64,000 nt of DNA from an uncultured Lachnospiraceae bacterium (GCA_910577785.1 CAJTNT010000015.1:21406-85405); one strand, 5' to 3'; positions 25,559 through 35,430 are shown, counted from the stretch's first letter. The notes: generated by a model not told the origin, from the sequence alone. Program-made: numbers and translations.

Positions 25559-26398
25559 ATGAAGAAAAAGCTGTGCATCAACTTGCTGATTCTTACGGCG
25601 CTGGTCTGTTTTGCCACGGCCCTTACGGGATATGTGAGGCGCGCAGCAGAAATCGCCAATTTATTGGTGGAAGAGGATGCGATGGAACTTCTGCGGCAGC
25701 AGGAAGTTCCGGCAGAAAAATATGAATCTTTTGGCGACTACGGGGAGGACTCCGAGTATTCCCGCCTCAGCTACTTGTTGGGCTATCTCCTGACAGGGGA
25801 AGCGGGGGCGCGGGAGCTGGACAGCTACCTGGGGCTGCTGTACCAGTACTACCCGCAGGAAGTACGGCGGCTTGAGGAATACGAAGAGGCTATCTGGGGG
25901 GATCTGGAATATTTCCCAGTCCCGCTGCCCCGGCAAGGGAGCAGCTTAGCGGTTTCCTATGACAATTCCTGGATGTCCGAGCGCAGCTTTGGCGGAAAGC
26001 GTGGCCACGAGGGGACAGACCTTATGGCTTCCCTCAATGAGCGGGGGCGATACCCGGTGGTCAGCATGACGGACGGAGTTGTGGAGAAAGTGGGGTGGCT
26101 GAAATTAGGGGGGTATCGGATTGGCATACGCTCGCCAAGCGGCGGATATTTCTATTATGCGCACCTCTATGACTATGCCAGGGAATTCCAGGAAGGGGAG
26201 GAAGTGAAGGCAGGCGAATTGCTGGGCTTTATGGGTGACAGCGGATATGGGGAGCAGGAGGGAACCATAGGGCAGTTTGCAGTACATCTCCATGTGGGGA
26301 TTTACGTAGAGGGAAATCAGGGGGAAGAGGTGAGCGTCAATCCCTATTGGGTGCTGAAATGGCTGGAGAAAAGGCGGCTGCGGTATGGCTATGGGTAA
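25559..26398 (+). CDS. M23 (LytM-type) peptidoglycan endopeptidase, membrane-anchored
   Basis: 279 residues. One N-terminal hydrophobic segment (residues 5-22) acts as an anchor or uncleaved signal; an acidic, Tyr-rich stretch follows, and then the LytM domain with zinc ligands in GHEGTDLMAS (HxxxD) and the HLHVGIY motif near the end. It would cut peptide cross-links in peptidoglycan outside the membrane. The architecture resembles sporulation or division-related M23 proteins, but no specific subfamily can be named. A perfect hairpin follows the stop. Confidence 0.85.
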   Translation: MKKKLCINLLILTALVCFATALTGYVRRAAEIANLLVEEDAMELLRQQEVPAEKYESFGDYGEDSEYSRLSYLLGYLLTGEAGARELDSYLGLLYQYYPQEVRRLEEYEEAIWGDLEYFPVPLPRQGSSLAVSYDNSWMSERSFGGKRGHEGTDLMASLNERGRYPVVSMTDGVVEKVGWLKLGGYRIGIRSPSGGYFYYAHLYDYAREFQEGEEVKAGELLGFMGDSGYGEQEGTIGQFAVHLHVGIYVEGNQGEEVSVNPYWVLKWLEKRRLRYGYG

Positions 26399-26422
26399 CG
26401 GGGGAGTGCTGCAGGAACGGAC

Positions 26423-26452
26423 GCTGGCAGGGGCAAGCCAGCCCCTGCCAGC
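26423..26452. repeat. Perfect 12-bp hairpin downstream of the M23 gene
   Basis: GCTGGCAGGGGC pairs with GCCCCTGCCAGC across a six-base loop. No T tract follows, so it is a weak terminator candidate. The rest of the 26399-26645 gap is GC-rich and structured, with sequence echoes of gaps at 35.9 and 45.3 kb, and holds no gene I can support. Confidence 0.7.
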
Positions 26453-26645
26453 TGATATTGTCCACGGAACTTAGCGGGGTGGTTTTGAGCTTAGCGTTGC
26501 TGCATTTCGATCGGAGCGGAAGCGCGTTTCTGTTGCGGCTGCCCTCCTTCCGCAGCGGCTCGTTTGCCTACTATCATAAGAACTTGAAATTAGAAGCAGG
26601 AAAGAAAATAATAGACACAAGGAAAAGGAATAAGGAAACCCAACC

Positions 26646-27410
26646 ATGCAGATCAGGTTAGATAAATACCTTGCTGATATGGGGATCGGCACCCGCAGCG
26701 AGGTAAAGCAGTATATACGCAGGAAACAGGTGCAGGTAAACGGAGATACTGCAGCCGATGCTGGCCGGAAGGTGGATACCGATCGTGACCAAGTATCTTT
26801 CCAGGGAAACGAAATCCCCTATGCCGAGAAGGAATACTATTTATTCTATAAGCCCCAAGGCTGCGTCAGCGCAGTTACGGACGGGCGCCACAAGACAGTC
26901 CTCGACTATATCACAGGCAGCCGGCGCAAAGATCTGTTTCCGGTAGGGAGGCTGGACATGGATACGGAAGGCCTCCTGCTGATTACCAATGACGGCGCAT
27001 TGTCCCATAGGCTGCTGTCCCCGGCCTGCCATGTGCCGAAGGTGTATTATGCCAGGGTGTCCGGCGAGGTGACGGGGGAAGATGCGGCGCACTTTTGGGA
27101 AGGCGTTGATATTGGGGACGAGGAGCCTACGCTCCCAGCCAGGCTTACGGTCCTGCCAAGGCATGGCGGCGGAAATGGCAGCGCTGGGGAGGACGCCCAG
27201 GTTACAGAGATTGAGCTTACGATCACGGAAGGGAGGTTCCATCAGGTGAAGCGGATGTTTGCGGCAGTGGGTAAGAAGGTGCTTTACCTAAAGCGCATTT
27301 CCATGGGCAGCCTGGTGCTGGACGAGTCCTTAGAACCTGGGGGATACCGGCCTTTAACAGAGCAAGAGGTAGAGGATTTATACGCACCTACAGATTGGAG
27401 GATACCATGA
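26646..27410 (+). CDS. Small-subunit-type rRNA pseudouridine synthase (RsuA/RluB family)
   Basis: 254 residues. An N-terminal S4 RNA-binding domain (MQIRLDKYLADMGIGTRSEVKQ) is followed by the catalytic domain with GRLDMDTEGLLL, whose aspartate is the catalytic residue of the family. Converts a specific rRNA uridine to pseudouridine; whether 16S U516 (RsuA) or a 23S site (RluB) cannot be told from sequence alone. It ends in an ATGA overlap with the DegV gene. Confidence 0.88.
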   Translation: MQIRLDKYLADMGIGTRSEVKQYIRRKQVQVNGDTAADAGRKVDTDRDQVSFQGNEIPYAEKEYYLFYKPQGCVSAVTDGRHKTVLDYITGSRRKDLFPVGRLDMDTEGLLLITNDGALSHRLLSPACHVPKVYYARVSGEVTGEDAAHFWEGVDIGDEEPTLPARLTVLPRHGGGNGSAGEDAQVTEIELTITEGRFHQVKRMFAAVGKKVLYLKRISMGSLVLDESLEPGGYRPLTEQEVEDLYAPTDWRIP

Positions 27411-28285
27411 AAAAAATCGGAGTTATCACGGACAGCCACAGCGGCATAACACAGCGGCAGGCAGAGGAACTGGGCATTCTGGTGCTTCCCATGCCATTTT
27501 ATTTTAATGACGAATGCTATTATGAGGATGTCAGCCTGAGCAGGGAAGAATTTTTTGAGAAGCTGGATTCTGGGGTGAAAATCGCCACCTCGCAGCCTTC
27601 TCCCACAGAGGTGATGAAGCTATGGGACAAGGGGCTTCAGCAGTTTGAGCAGATTGTCTATATCCCCATTAGCAGCGGGCTGAGCGGATCTTGCGCCACA
27701 GCCCTTGGCCTGGCTTTGGAAGAGCCTTATTTCGGCAAAGTATTTGTCGTGGACAATGGGAGGGTATCTACGCCCTTGCATCGTTCTGTCCTTGATGCCC
27801 TGGAACTGGCAGAAGAGGGTTACTCCGCCCAGGAAATCAAAAAGATGCTGGAAGAAAACCGGGACAAGATGGTGATTTATGTAGGCGTGGAAACTTTGGA
27901 GCATTTAAAGCAGGGCGGCAGGGTTTCCCAGGCTTCCGCAGCCCTGGGCACAGTCTTAAATATCAAGCCGGTGCTGAAATTTGACGTCGGCACCCTGGAC
28001 GCCTTTAAGAAATGCCATGGGTTTGCCAAAGCACGCAGGGCAATGATTGAGGCGATGCAGCACGACCTGGAGACGACGTTCCGGGAATGGGCGCAGAAGG
28101 GTGAGGTATACCTGCTGGCAGCCTCCAGCGCGTCCCCAGAAGTGACAGAGGATTGGCTGGCGGAAATCAAGGAGGCGTTCCCTGGCATGGACGTGATGTG
28201 CGATGCGCTTTCCCTCGGCGTTTCCTGCCATATTGGGCAGGGCGGGCTGGGGATTGGCTGTTCCTGCAGGCCGAAGCGGCGGTAA
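27407..28285 (+). CDS. DegV-family fatty acid-binding protein
   Basis: A 292-residue DegV protein. IGVITDSHSGITQRQAEELGI at the start and TSQPSPTEVMKLWD near residue 63 are family signatures. DegV (FakB-like) proteins bind a fatty acid and, with a FakA kinase, feed phosphorylated fatty acid to phospholipid synthesis. No fakA is seen nearby. ATG 27407 overlaps the preceding stop and has TGGAGG upstream. Confidence 0.9.
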   Translation: MKKIGVITDSHSGITQRQAEELGILVLPMPFYFNDECYYEDVSLSREEFFEKLDSGVKIATSQPSPTEVMKLWDKGLQQFEQIVYIPISSGLSGSCATALGLALEEPYFGKVFVVDNGRVSTPLHRSVLDALELAEEGYSAQEIKKMLEENRDKMVIYVGVETLEHLKQGGRVSQASAALGTVLNIKPVLKFDVGTLDAFKKCHGFAKARRAMIEAMQHDLETTFREWAQKGEVYLLAASSASPEVTEDWLAEIKEAFPGMDVMCDALSLGVSCHIGQGGLGIGCSCRPKRR

Positions 28286-28294
28286 GGAGGGCAT

Positions 28295-28963
28295 ATGTAC
28301 AGGAAGAAAAATCTGCCCCTGTTGGAGGACGTACGGTCGGTGATTTTTGATTTGGATGGGACATTGGTGGATTCCATGTGGCTGTGGCATGACATTGACC
28401 TGGAGTTTCTGGGGGAGCGGGGCATTGCCCTCCCGGAGACCTATCAGAAGGACATTGAAGGCATGAGCTTCACAGAGACAGCCGTCTATACCAAGGATTT
28501 GTTCCAGCTTCCGGAAAGCGTAGAGGAGCTGAAGGAAATCTGGAACCGGATGGCCATTGAGAAATATACATACGAGGTACCTTTTAAGCCTGGCGCCGAG
28601 GAATTTTTAAAATACTGCCGCACGAAAGGGATTACGGTAGGGATTGCCACCAGCAATTCCCGCGGCCTGGTGGAGGCGGTGGCCGGCGCCCTGCATTTCG
28701 AGGATTATATCCAGGAAATTGTCACAGCCTGCGAGGTGGAGCATGGAAAGCCGGCGCCAGACGTCTATCTGGAGGCTGCCAGCCGCCTGCAGGCGCGGCC
28801 GGAGCACTGCCTGGTATTTGAGGACGTGCCGATGGGCATCCTGGCGGGGAAAAACGCCGGCATGCGCGTCTGTGCAGTGGAGGATGCGTTTTCTGTGGAC
28901 TGCAGGGAAGAGAAGCAGGAACTGGCGGATTATTATATCTCGGATTATTATGAAATCCTGTAG
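28295..28963 (+). CDS. HAD-superfamily hydrolase (beta-phosphoglucomutase-like)
   Basis: 222 residues. Motif I FDLDGTLVDSMW with both aspartates, motif II ATSNS, and motifs III/IV in EHGKPAPDVYLEAA and VFEDVPMGILAGKNAGM. The helical cap after motif I suits phosphoglucomutase/phosphatase types acting on small phosphorylated compounds; substrate unknown. TAAGGAGGGC precedes the ATG, nine bases after the DegV stop, so probably co-transcribed. Confidence 0.88.
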   Translation: MYRKKNLPLLEDVRSVIFDLDGTLVDSMWLWHDIDLEFLGERGIALPETYQKDIEGMSFTETAVYTKDLFQLPESVEELKEIWNRMAIEKYTYEVPFKPGAEEFLKYCRTKGITVGIATSNSRGLVEAVAGALHFEDYIQEIVTACEVEHGKPAPDVYLEAASRLQARPEHCLVFEDVPMGILAGKNAGMRVCAVEDAFSVDCREEKQELADYYISDYYEIL

Positions 28964-29062
28964 CGCCTTTCGCTTTGCTAGATACTGTGGATGCGCCGGC
29001 ATGCGGGCACGTTATGGGAAATCTGATTTAAGGATACATGGATACAAAGGAGGGGAACAAAG

Positions 29063-30982
29063 ATGCCAGGACAAGGTTTTTTGCCAATCTGCCGGGAGGA
29101 TATGGAGAAAAGGGGAATCCGGCAGTTTGACTTTGTATATGTCATCGGGGATGCCTATGTGGATCATCCATCCTTTGGACATGCGATCATCAGCCGCCTT
29201 TTAGAGGCTTATGGCTATACGGTGGGGATTATTTCCCAGCCGGACTGGCGGCAGAAGGAAAGCGTTGCCATCTATGGAGAGCCGCGGCTGGCGTTCCTGG
29301 TCAGCGCAGGGAACATGGATTCGATGGTAAACCATTACAGTGTTTCCAAGCGGAGGCGCGAGAAGGATTCCTTCACTCCTGGGGGCGTGATGGGGCGGCG
29401 GCCAGATTATGCGACCGTGGTCTATGGGAATTTAATCCGCCAGACCTATAAGAAGACGCCAATCCTTATCGGGGGCGTGGAAGCCAGCCTGCGCAGGCTG
29501 GCCCATTACGATTACTGGAGCGGGAAGGTCAAGCGTTCCATCCTTCTGGACAGCGGGGCGGATATCCTGATGTACGGCATGGGGGAGCGGAGCATGATCC
29601 AGTTAGCGGAGGCTCTGGACAGCGGCCTTGCGGCTGAGGATATCACCTTTGTGGAAGGCACGGTCTGCAAGGTGCGCAGGAAAGAGGATATCTATGACGC
29701 GGTGTTTCTGCCGCCTTATGCCTCTGTGCGGGAGGACAGGGAATGCTATGCCAAAAGCTTCTATACCCAATACTGCAATGCGGATCCCTTCCACGGCAAA
29801 CGCCTGGCAGAAGAATACCCCAACCAGGTCTATGTGGTGCAGAACCCGCCCTCCAAGCCGCTGTCCCAGCAGGAGATGGACGATGTCTACGGCCTGCCCT
29901 ATCAGCGTGCCTACCATCCCTCATATGAGGCACAGGGCGGGGTGCCGGCAATTTCTGAGGTGAAATTCAGCATAACCAGCAACCGGGGCTGTTTTGGCGG
30001 ATGCAGTTTCTGCGCCCTTACGTTCCATCAGGGGAGGATTGTGCAGTCACGGAGCCATGCGTCAATCTTAAAGGAGGCCAAACTGCTGCTGGAGGATGCG
30101 GATTTTAAGGGATATATCCATGATGTGGGCGGGCCGACGGCAAATTTCCGTTATCCGGCCTGCGAAAAGCAGCTGCAGGCGGGGGCGTGTGTACAGAAGC
30201 AGTGCCTGTTCCCCAAGCCCTGCCAGAACCTGCGGGCAGACCATAAGGATTACCTGGAGCTGCTGCGAAAGCTGCGCAGCCTGCCAGGGGTGAGGAAGGT
30301 ATTCATCCGTTCTGGGATCCGCTTTGATTACCTTCTGGCCGATGCGGACCGCACATTTTTGCGTGAGCTGTGCGAATACCATGTCAGCGGGCAGCTGAAA
30401 GTGGCGCCGGAGCATATTTCAGACAAGGTGCTGCATTATATGGGCAAGCCGCGGGCGGAAGTCTATGAGCGGTTTGCCGAGGAATACCGGAAGATGAATG
30501 AAACACTGGGGAAAAAACAGTATTTGGTGCCTTACCTGATGTCCTCGCATCCGGGTTCCACCCTGCGGGAAGCAGTGGAACTGGCGGAATTTCTGCGTGA
30601 CCTGGGCTATATGCCGCAGCAGGTGCAGGATTTTTATCCCACGCCTTCCACGATATCTACCTGCATGTATTATACAGGGCTGGACCCGCGGACAATGAAG
30701 AAGGTATATGTGGCGCATAACCCGCATGAAAAGGCGATGCAGCGGGCATTGATCCAGTACCGGGAGGAACGGAATTATGAGCTGGTGAAGGAGGCGCTGG
30801 TCAAGACGGGGCGTACGGATCTGATTGGATTCGGGGCAGGGTGTCTGATTGCCCCCAGGAAAGGGGCTGGGGGAACTGCAAGGAAGGGGAAGAAGGGAGA
30901 TTTGCCAGGGAAGGGGAAAGGGGATGTTTCAAGGAAGGGGAAGAAGAGTCCGCGCAGACGGGGCAGGGGTTCGGTGAAATAG
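29063..30982 (+). CDS. ygiQ: YgiQ-family radical SAM protein
   Basis: A 639-residue radical-SAM protein of the UPF0313/YgiQ family. N-terminal domain (IGDAYVDHPSFGHAIISRLLE), the radical-SAM cluster motif C-x3-C-x2-C in CFGGCSFCALTFHQGR near residue 315, and the C-terminal DUF3362-like part. Function unknown in general. The last 45 residues form a Lys/Gly-rich tail (repeated RKGKKG-type units), probably nucleic acid binding or disordered. AAAGGAGGGGAAC precedes the ATG. Confidence 0.9.
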   Translation: MPGQGFLPICREDMEKRGIRQFDFVYVIGDAYVDHPSFGHAIISRLLEAYGYTVGIISQPDWRQKESVAIYGEPRLAFLVSAGNMDSMVNHYSVSKRRREKDSFTPGGVMGRRPDYATVVYGNLIRQTYKKTPILIGGVEASLRRLAHYDYWSGKVKRSILLDSGADILMYGMGERSMIQLAEALDSGLAAEDITFVEGTVCKVRRKEDIYDAVFLPPYASVREDRECYAKSFYTQYCNADPFHGKRLAEEYPNQVYVVQNPPSKPLSQQEMDDVYGLPYQRAYHPSYEAQGGVPAISEVKFSITSNRGCFGGCSFCALTFHQGRIVQSRSHASILKEAKLLLEDADFKGYIHDVGGPTANFRYPACEKQLQAGACVQKQCLFPKPCQNLRADHKDYLELLRKLRSLPGVRKVFIRSGIRFDYLLADADRTFLRELCEYHVSGQLKVAPEHISDKVLHYMGKPRAEVYERFAEEYRKMNETLGKKQYLVPYLMSSHPGSTLREAVELAEFLRDLGYMPQQVQDFYPTPSTISTCMYYTGLDPRTMKKVYVAHNPHEKAMQRALIQYREERNYELVKEALVKTGRTDLIGFGAGCLIAPRKGAGGTARKGKKGDLPGKGKGDVSRKGKKSPRRRGRGSVK

Positions 30983-31042
30983 CGGCAGAACCAGCTGGCG
31001 TTGGCTCCGGAAGTTTTTATGATAGGATGGAAAGGAATACGT

Positions 31043-32149
31043 ATGAAGGAGTTTCAAATCAATGAAAATGAAGCGAATCAGCGCTTGGATAAATATTTAA
31101 AAAAGCTGCTTTCCCAGGCTCCGGACAGTTTTGTATATAAAATGCTCCGGAAAAAGAATATCACGCTCAATGGCAAGAAGGCGGCGGGGGGTGAAAAATT
31201 ATCGGTAGGGGACGAGGTGAAGCTGTTTTTTTCAGATGAAACTTTTCTGAAATTTGCATCTCCATTCTTTTCTAAGGCAAGTCAGCCAGGTTCTGGGGAA
31301 AACCCGTCTGGGGGAAGCCAGACAATCTCTGGGAAAAACCCATGTGCGGGCTCGCGTCCCAGTGGCCTTATCCAGCAGAAATATCCGTATATTCCACTGG
31401 ATATCCGGTATGAGGACGAGGATATTTTAATTATTAATAAGCCTTCGGGGATGCTTTCGCAAAAGGCCGCCCCAGGGGATATTTCGGCAAATGAGTACAT
31501 GATTGGATATCTGTTACGGCAGGGCGCCTTGGCAGAAGAGCAGCTTGCGACCTTCCGCCCTTCTATCTGCAACCGTCTGGATCGCAATACGTCAGGGCTT
31601 CTGGTGGCGGGGAAAAGCCTGAAGGGCTTGCAGGAGATGGCGGAGTGCTTCAAGGAGCGCAAGGTGGAGAAATATTATCTCTGCCTGATCCGGGGGGCGC
31701 TCCATAATCCGCAGGAGGCAAAGGGATGGCTCTCTAAAGATGGGGAGGAAAACCAGGTGCGTATCTCTTCGGAGGAAATACCAGGCAGCAAGTATTTTAA
31801 AGCGGTGTATACGCCGTTAAAGCGTTATACGACAAAGGTACATGGGCCAAGGGAGGAAAATGCCAGGAAGACGGAATGCTATACATTGCTGGAGGTGCAT
31901 CTGCTCACAGGGCGTACCCATCAGATCCGTGCAGATCTGGCCTCTATCGGGCATCCGATATTAGGGGATGGAAAATATGGGGATTCAAGGGTGAATAAAT
32001 GGATTTCCCGGGAACTTCAGATCCATACGCAGCTGCTGCATGCCTGCCGGATGGAATTTGCGGATGGCAGGAAAGTAGAGGCGCCGTTGGGGAAGGATTT
32101 TCAGAGGGCAGTGGATTATCTGGAAGAGGCAGAGTATCAGAAGGCATAA
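31043..32149 (+). CDS. Large-subunit rRNA pseudouridine synthase (RluC/RluD family)
   Basis: 368 residues. N-terminal S4 domain (EFQINENEANQRLDKYLKKLL), then the catalytic domain with NRLDRNTSGLLVAGKS near residue 175 (catalytic Asp) and HLLTGRTHQIRADLASIGHPILGD. Between them, residues about 75-110, is a Ser/Gly/Pro-rich insert with imperfect SGENP/SGKNP repeats. The exact rRNA target is unknown. ATG 31043 follows GGAAAGGA; the frame from 31001 lacks a site. Confidence 0.9.
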   Translation: MKEFQINENEANQRLDKYLKKLLSQAPDSFVYKMLRKKNITLNGKKAAGGEKLSVGDEVKLFFSDETFLKFASPFFSKASQPGSGENPSGGSQTISGKNPCAGSRPSGLIQQKYPYIPLDIRYEDEDILIINKPSGMLSQKAAPGDISANEYMIGYLLRQGALAEEQLATFRPSICNRLDRNTSGLLVAGKSLKGLQEMAECFKERKVEKYYLCLIRGALHNPQEAKGWLSKDGEENQVRISSEEIPGSKYFKAVYTPLKRYTTKVHGPREENARKTECYTLLEVHLLTGRTHQIRADLASIGHPILGDGKYGDSRVNKWISRELQIHTQLLHACRMEFADGRKVEAPLGKDFQRAVDYLEEAEYQKA

Positions 32150-32180
32150 TCCCGCCGCGTACATAAGAGAGGACAAAGGA

Positions 32181-32648
32181 ATGGAATATCGAATTGCTAG
32201 GAAGAAAGACATAGATTTTTTGGTGCAGTCCAGGCTGAGGTTTCTGGAAATATCTTCTGCCCACCCAGGCTATGCATTTATGGAGAAAAGCTGCCGCCAT
32301 TATTTCCAAGAATCCCTGGAAAACGATAGCCTAGAAGCGCTCCTTGCAGAAGAAGGGGGCTGCACGGCGGGGATTGGCATGATTTTTTATTACCGTTCCG
32401 TGCCGTCTAGCCTAAATCCAACGGGCTACAATGGCTACCTTACCAATCTATTTGTGGAAAAGGGCTTCCGCAGGCAGGGGATTGGGCGGCAGATTGCCCA
32501 AAGGCTGATTGACAAGGCCAGGGAACGGAACTGCTATATTATCATGCTCCATGCATCAGAAATGGGCAGGCCGCTCTACCTGGAAATGGGTTTCCAAGAA
32601 ATTGCAAATGGGATGATTCTGAATAACTGGGGAGCCATAAGATCTTAA
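32181..32648 (+). CDS. GNAT-family N-acetyltransferase
   Basis: 155 residues with the GNAT acetyl-CoA loop: NLFVEKGFRRQGIGRQIAQRLID (the RxxGxG motif at about 100-105). Acceptor substrate unknown. AGAGGACAAAGG precedes the ATG, 31 bases after the pseudouridine synthase. Confidence 0.85.
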   Translation: MEYRIARKKDIDFLVQSRLRFLEISSAHPGYAFMEKSCRHYFQESLENDSLEALLAEEGGCTAGIGMIFYYRSVPSSLNPTGYNGYLTNLFVEKGFRRQGIGRQIAQRLIDKARERNCYIIMLHASEMGRPLYLEMGFQEIANGMILNNWGAIRS

Positions 32649-32665
32649 ATGCCGCTAGAGTAATA

Positions 32666-32674
32666 TGCTATAAC
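32666..32674 (+). promoter_or_regulatory. Possible extended -10 element for nrdD
   Basis: TGCTATAAC, an extended -10, lies 57 bases before the nrdD start. No good -35 is visible, and I saw no clear NrdR box. Confidence 0.33.
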
Positions 32675-32730
32675 AAACGCTTACTTTTCACGGGATGGGG
32701 AAATAGGATACCGTTGATAGGAGGAACTGT

Positions 32731-34860
32731 ATGGATAAAAATTTCAAGGTCATCAAGAAGGACGGCACAAAAGAGGACTTTAACGTCCAAAAGGTCGTGG
32801 TTGCCGTCAATAAGTCTGCGTACCGCGCATTGGTTCAGTTCACGGAAGAAGAGCTGCGCTTTATCTGCCAGTTCGTGGAGGAAAAGGTGCAGTCTATGGG
32901 CATCCGCGAGGTGAAGATTGCCCAGATGCACAATATTGTGGAGGGGGCGCTGGAGCGTGTAAACCCGGCAGTGGCCAAAAGCTACCGCGATTACCGCAAT
33001 TACAAGCAGGATTTTGTGCAGATGCTGGACGAAGTCTACAAAAAGAGCCAGTCCATCATGTACATTGGGGACAAGGAAAATTCCAACACCGACAGCGCAT
33101 TGGTCTCCACCAAGCGGAGCCTGATTTTTAACCAGCTGAACAAGGAGCTGTACCAGAAGTTCTTTATGACCACAGAGGAAATCCAGGCCTGCCGCGACGG
33201 CTATCTGTATGTCCATGATATGTCCGCCCGGCGCGATACCATGAACTGCTGCCTGTTCGATGTGGAGCATGTGCTGCGGGGCGGCTTTGAGATGGGCAAC
33301 CTCTGGTACAATGAGCCAAAAACGCTGGACGTGGCCTTTGACGTCATCGGCGATATCGTCTTAAGCGCCGCCAGCCAGCAGTACGGCGGCTTTACCGTGC
33401 CAAGCGTGGAGAATATCCTTGAACCTTATGCGGAGAAATCCTACGCGAAGTACATGGCGCGCTACCAGAGCCTGGGACTTAGCCTGGAGCGGGCAGAGGA
33501 AGAGACAATCCGTGATATAGAGCGCGATTTGGAGCAGGGCGTCCAGGGCTGGGAATACAAATTTAATTCGGTATCTTCCAGCCGTGGGGATTACCCGTTT
33601 ATTACGATGACCTTTGGCACAGGCACAGGGAGGTTTGCCAAAATGGCCTCCATGGCCATGCTCAATGTCAGGCGCAAAGGGCAGGGCAAAGACTCCTGCA
33701 AGAAGCCGGTGCTGTTCCCGAAGCTGGTCTTCCTCTATGACGAGAACCTCCATGGGCCAGGCAAGGAGCTGGAGGATGTGTTTGAGGCAGGGATTGAATG
33801 CTCCCGCAAAACCATGTACCCGGACTGGCTAAGCCTCACCGGCAAGGGCTATATCGCCAGCATGTACAAGCAGTACGGGAAAATCATCAGCCCTATGGGC
33901 TGCCGCGCCTTTCTCTCCCCCTGGTATGTAAAAGGTGGCATGAACCCGGCGGATGAGACGGATTGCCCGGTGTTCGTGGGACGGTTCAACATTGGGGTGG
34001 TCAGCCTCCATCTGCCGATGATTCTGGCCAAATCCAGGCAGGAGAGCCGGGATTTCTATGAGGTGCTGGATTACTACCTGGAGCTGATCCGCCAGCTCCA
34101 TATCCGTACGTATGCCTACCTAGGGGAAATGCGCGCCAGCACCAACCCGCTGGCTTACTGTGAGGGCGGCTTCTATGGCGGGCATCTGGGCATCCACGAC
34201 AAGATTAAGCCCCTGCTGAAGACGGCCACGGCCTCCTTTGGCATTACAGCCTTCAATGAGCTGCAGCGGCTCTACAACGGCAAATCCCTGGCGGAGGACG
34301 GCCAGTTTGCCCTAGAGGTCTTGGAGCATATCAATGCGAAGATTGCCGAGTATAAGGAGGCGGACGGCAACCTCTATGCCATTTACGCCACCCCGGCGGA
34401 GAACCTGTGCGGCCTGCAGGTCAAGCAGTTCCGCAGGAAATATGGGATTGTGGAAAATGTTTCTGACCGGGAGTATGTCAGCAATGGCTTCCACTGCCAT
34501 GTGACGGAGGACATTACGCCCATCCAGAAGCAGGATCTGGAGTACCGTTTCTGGGAACTGAGCAACGGCGGCAAGATCCAGTATGTGAAATACCCCATCG
34601 ACTATAATGTGGAGGCCGTGAAGACCCTGGTGCGCCGAGCCATGAAAATGGGGTTTTATGAGGGCGTGAACCTGTCGCTGGCTTACTGCGACGACTGCGG
34701 CCACCAGGAGCTGGAGATGGACGTATGCCCTAAATGCGGCAGCCGCAATCTGACGAAAATCGACCGCATGAACGGCTATCTGTCATATTCCAGGGTGAAA
34801 GGCGATACCCGCCTGAATGACGCCAAGATGGCGGAGATTGCAGAGCGCAAGAGCATGTGA
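32731..34860 (+). CDS. nrdD: Anaerobic ribonucleoside-triphosphate reductase (class III)
   Basis: A 709-residue glycyl-radical enzyme that makes dNTPs without oxygen. An N-terminal ATP-cone regulatory domain (MDKNFKVIKKDGTKEDFNVQKVV, residues 1-95), the catalytic barrel, a zinc site of four cysteines (CDDCG and CPKCG, about residues 650-670), and the glycyl-radical region RMNGYLSYSRV near the C-terminus. Activated by NrdG, encoded 78 bases downstream. GATAGGAGGAAC precedes the ATG. Confidence 0.96.
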   Translation: MDKNFKVIKKDGTKEDFNVQKVVVAVNKSAYRALVQFTEEELRFICQFVEEKVQSMGIREVKIAQMHNIVEGALERVNPAVAKSYRDYRNYKQDFVQMLDEVYKKSQSIMYIGDKENSNTDSALVSTKRSLIFNQLNKELYQKFFMTTEEIQACRDGYLYVHDMSARRDTMNCCLFDVEHVLRGGFEMGNLWYNEPKTLDVAFDVIGDIVLSAASQQYGGFTVPSVENILEPYAEKSYAKYMARYQSLGLSLERAEEETIRDIERDLEQGVQGWEYKFNSVSSSRGDYPFITMTFGTGTGRFAKMASMAMLNVRRKGQGKDSCKKPVLFPKLVFLYDENLHGPGKELEDVFEAGIECSRKTMYPDWLSLTGKGYIASMYKQYGKIISPMGCRAFLSPWYVKGGMNPADETDCPVFVGRFNIGVVSLHLPMILAKSRQESRDFYEVLDYYLELIRQLHIRTYAYLGEMRASTNPLAYCEGGFYGGHLGIHDKIKPLLKTATASFGITAFNELQRLYNGKSLAEDGQFALEVLEHINAKIAEYKEADGNLYAIYATPAENLCGLQVKQFRRKYGIVENVSDREYVSNGFHCHVTEDITPIQKQDLEYRFWELSNGGKIQYVKYPIDYNVEAVKTLVRRAMKMGFYEGVNLSLAYCDDCGHQELEMDVCPKCGSRNLTKIDRMNGYLSYSRVKGDTRLNDAKMAEIAERKSM

Positions 34861-34938
34861 GAGAACAGGCACGGCTCATGGTGCGGGAAAGGGCGGCCAA
34901 ACGGGCTGCGATAGGAAGAAACAAGATGAGGAAAAAGG

Positions 34939-35430
34939 ATGAGATACCATAATATAACCAAGGATGATATGCTCAATGGGGACGGCCTGCGCGTGGTCTT
35001 ATGGGTGTCCGGCTGTTCCCATTGCTGCCGGGAATGCCACAACCCCATCACCTGGGATCCCAATGGCGGCCTTCTGTTTGACGCGGCGGCCAAGCAGGAA
35101 TTGTTCCAGGAACTGGAGAAAGATTTTATCTCGGGGATTACCTTAAGCGGCGGGGATCCCCTGTACTTTGCCAACCGCGCCGACATCCTGCGGCTTGTGC
35201 GGGAAATCAAGGGGAAGTTCCCCCAGAAGACGGTCTGGCTGTACACTGGCTTTGTGTGGGAAGCGGTGGAAGGCCTGGAAATTATGAAATATGTGGACGT
35301 GTTGGTGGACGGGGAATTCCAGATAGCTCAGAAGGATACTCAGCTCCATTGGCGGGGGAGCGCCAACCAGCGGGTCATCAACGTGCCGGCCAGCCGGGCG
35401 GCAGGGGAAGCGGTGCTGTACTGCCGGTGA
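34939..35430 (+). CDS. nrdG: Anaerobic ribonucleotide reductase activating protein
   Basis: A 163-residue radical-SAM activase that generates the glycyl radical on NrdD. The C-x3-C-x2-C cluster motif is present in GCSHCCRECHNP near residue 30, followed by TWDPNGG and TLSGGDPL. Operon partner of nrdD. A bidirectional terminator follows. Confidence 0.95.
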   Translation: MRYHNITKDDMLNGDGLRVVLWVSGCSHCCRECHNPITWDPNGGLLFDAAAKQELFQELEKDFISGITLSGGDPLYFANRADILRLVREIKGKFPQKTVWLYTGFVWEAVEGLEIMKYVDVLVDGEFQIAQKDTQLHWRGSANQRVINVPASRAAGEAVLYCR

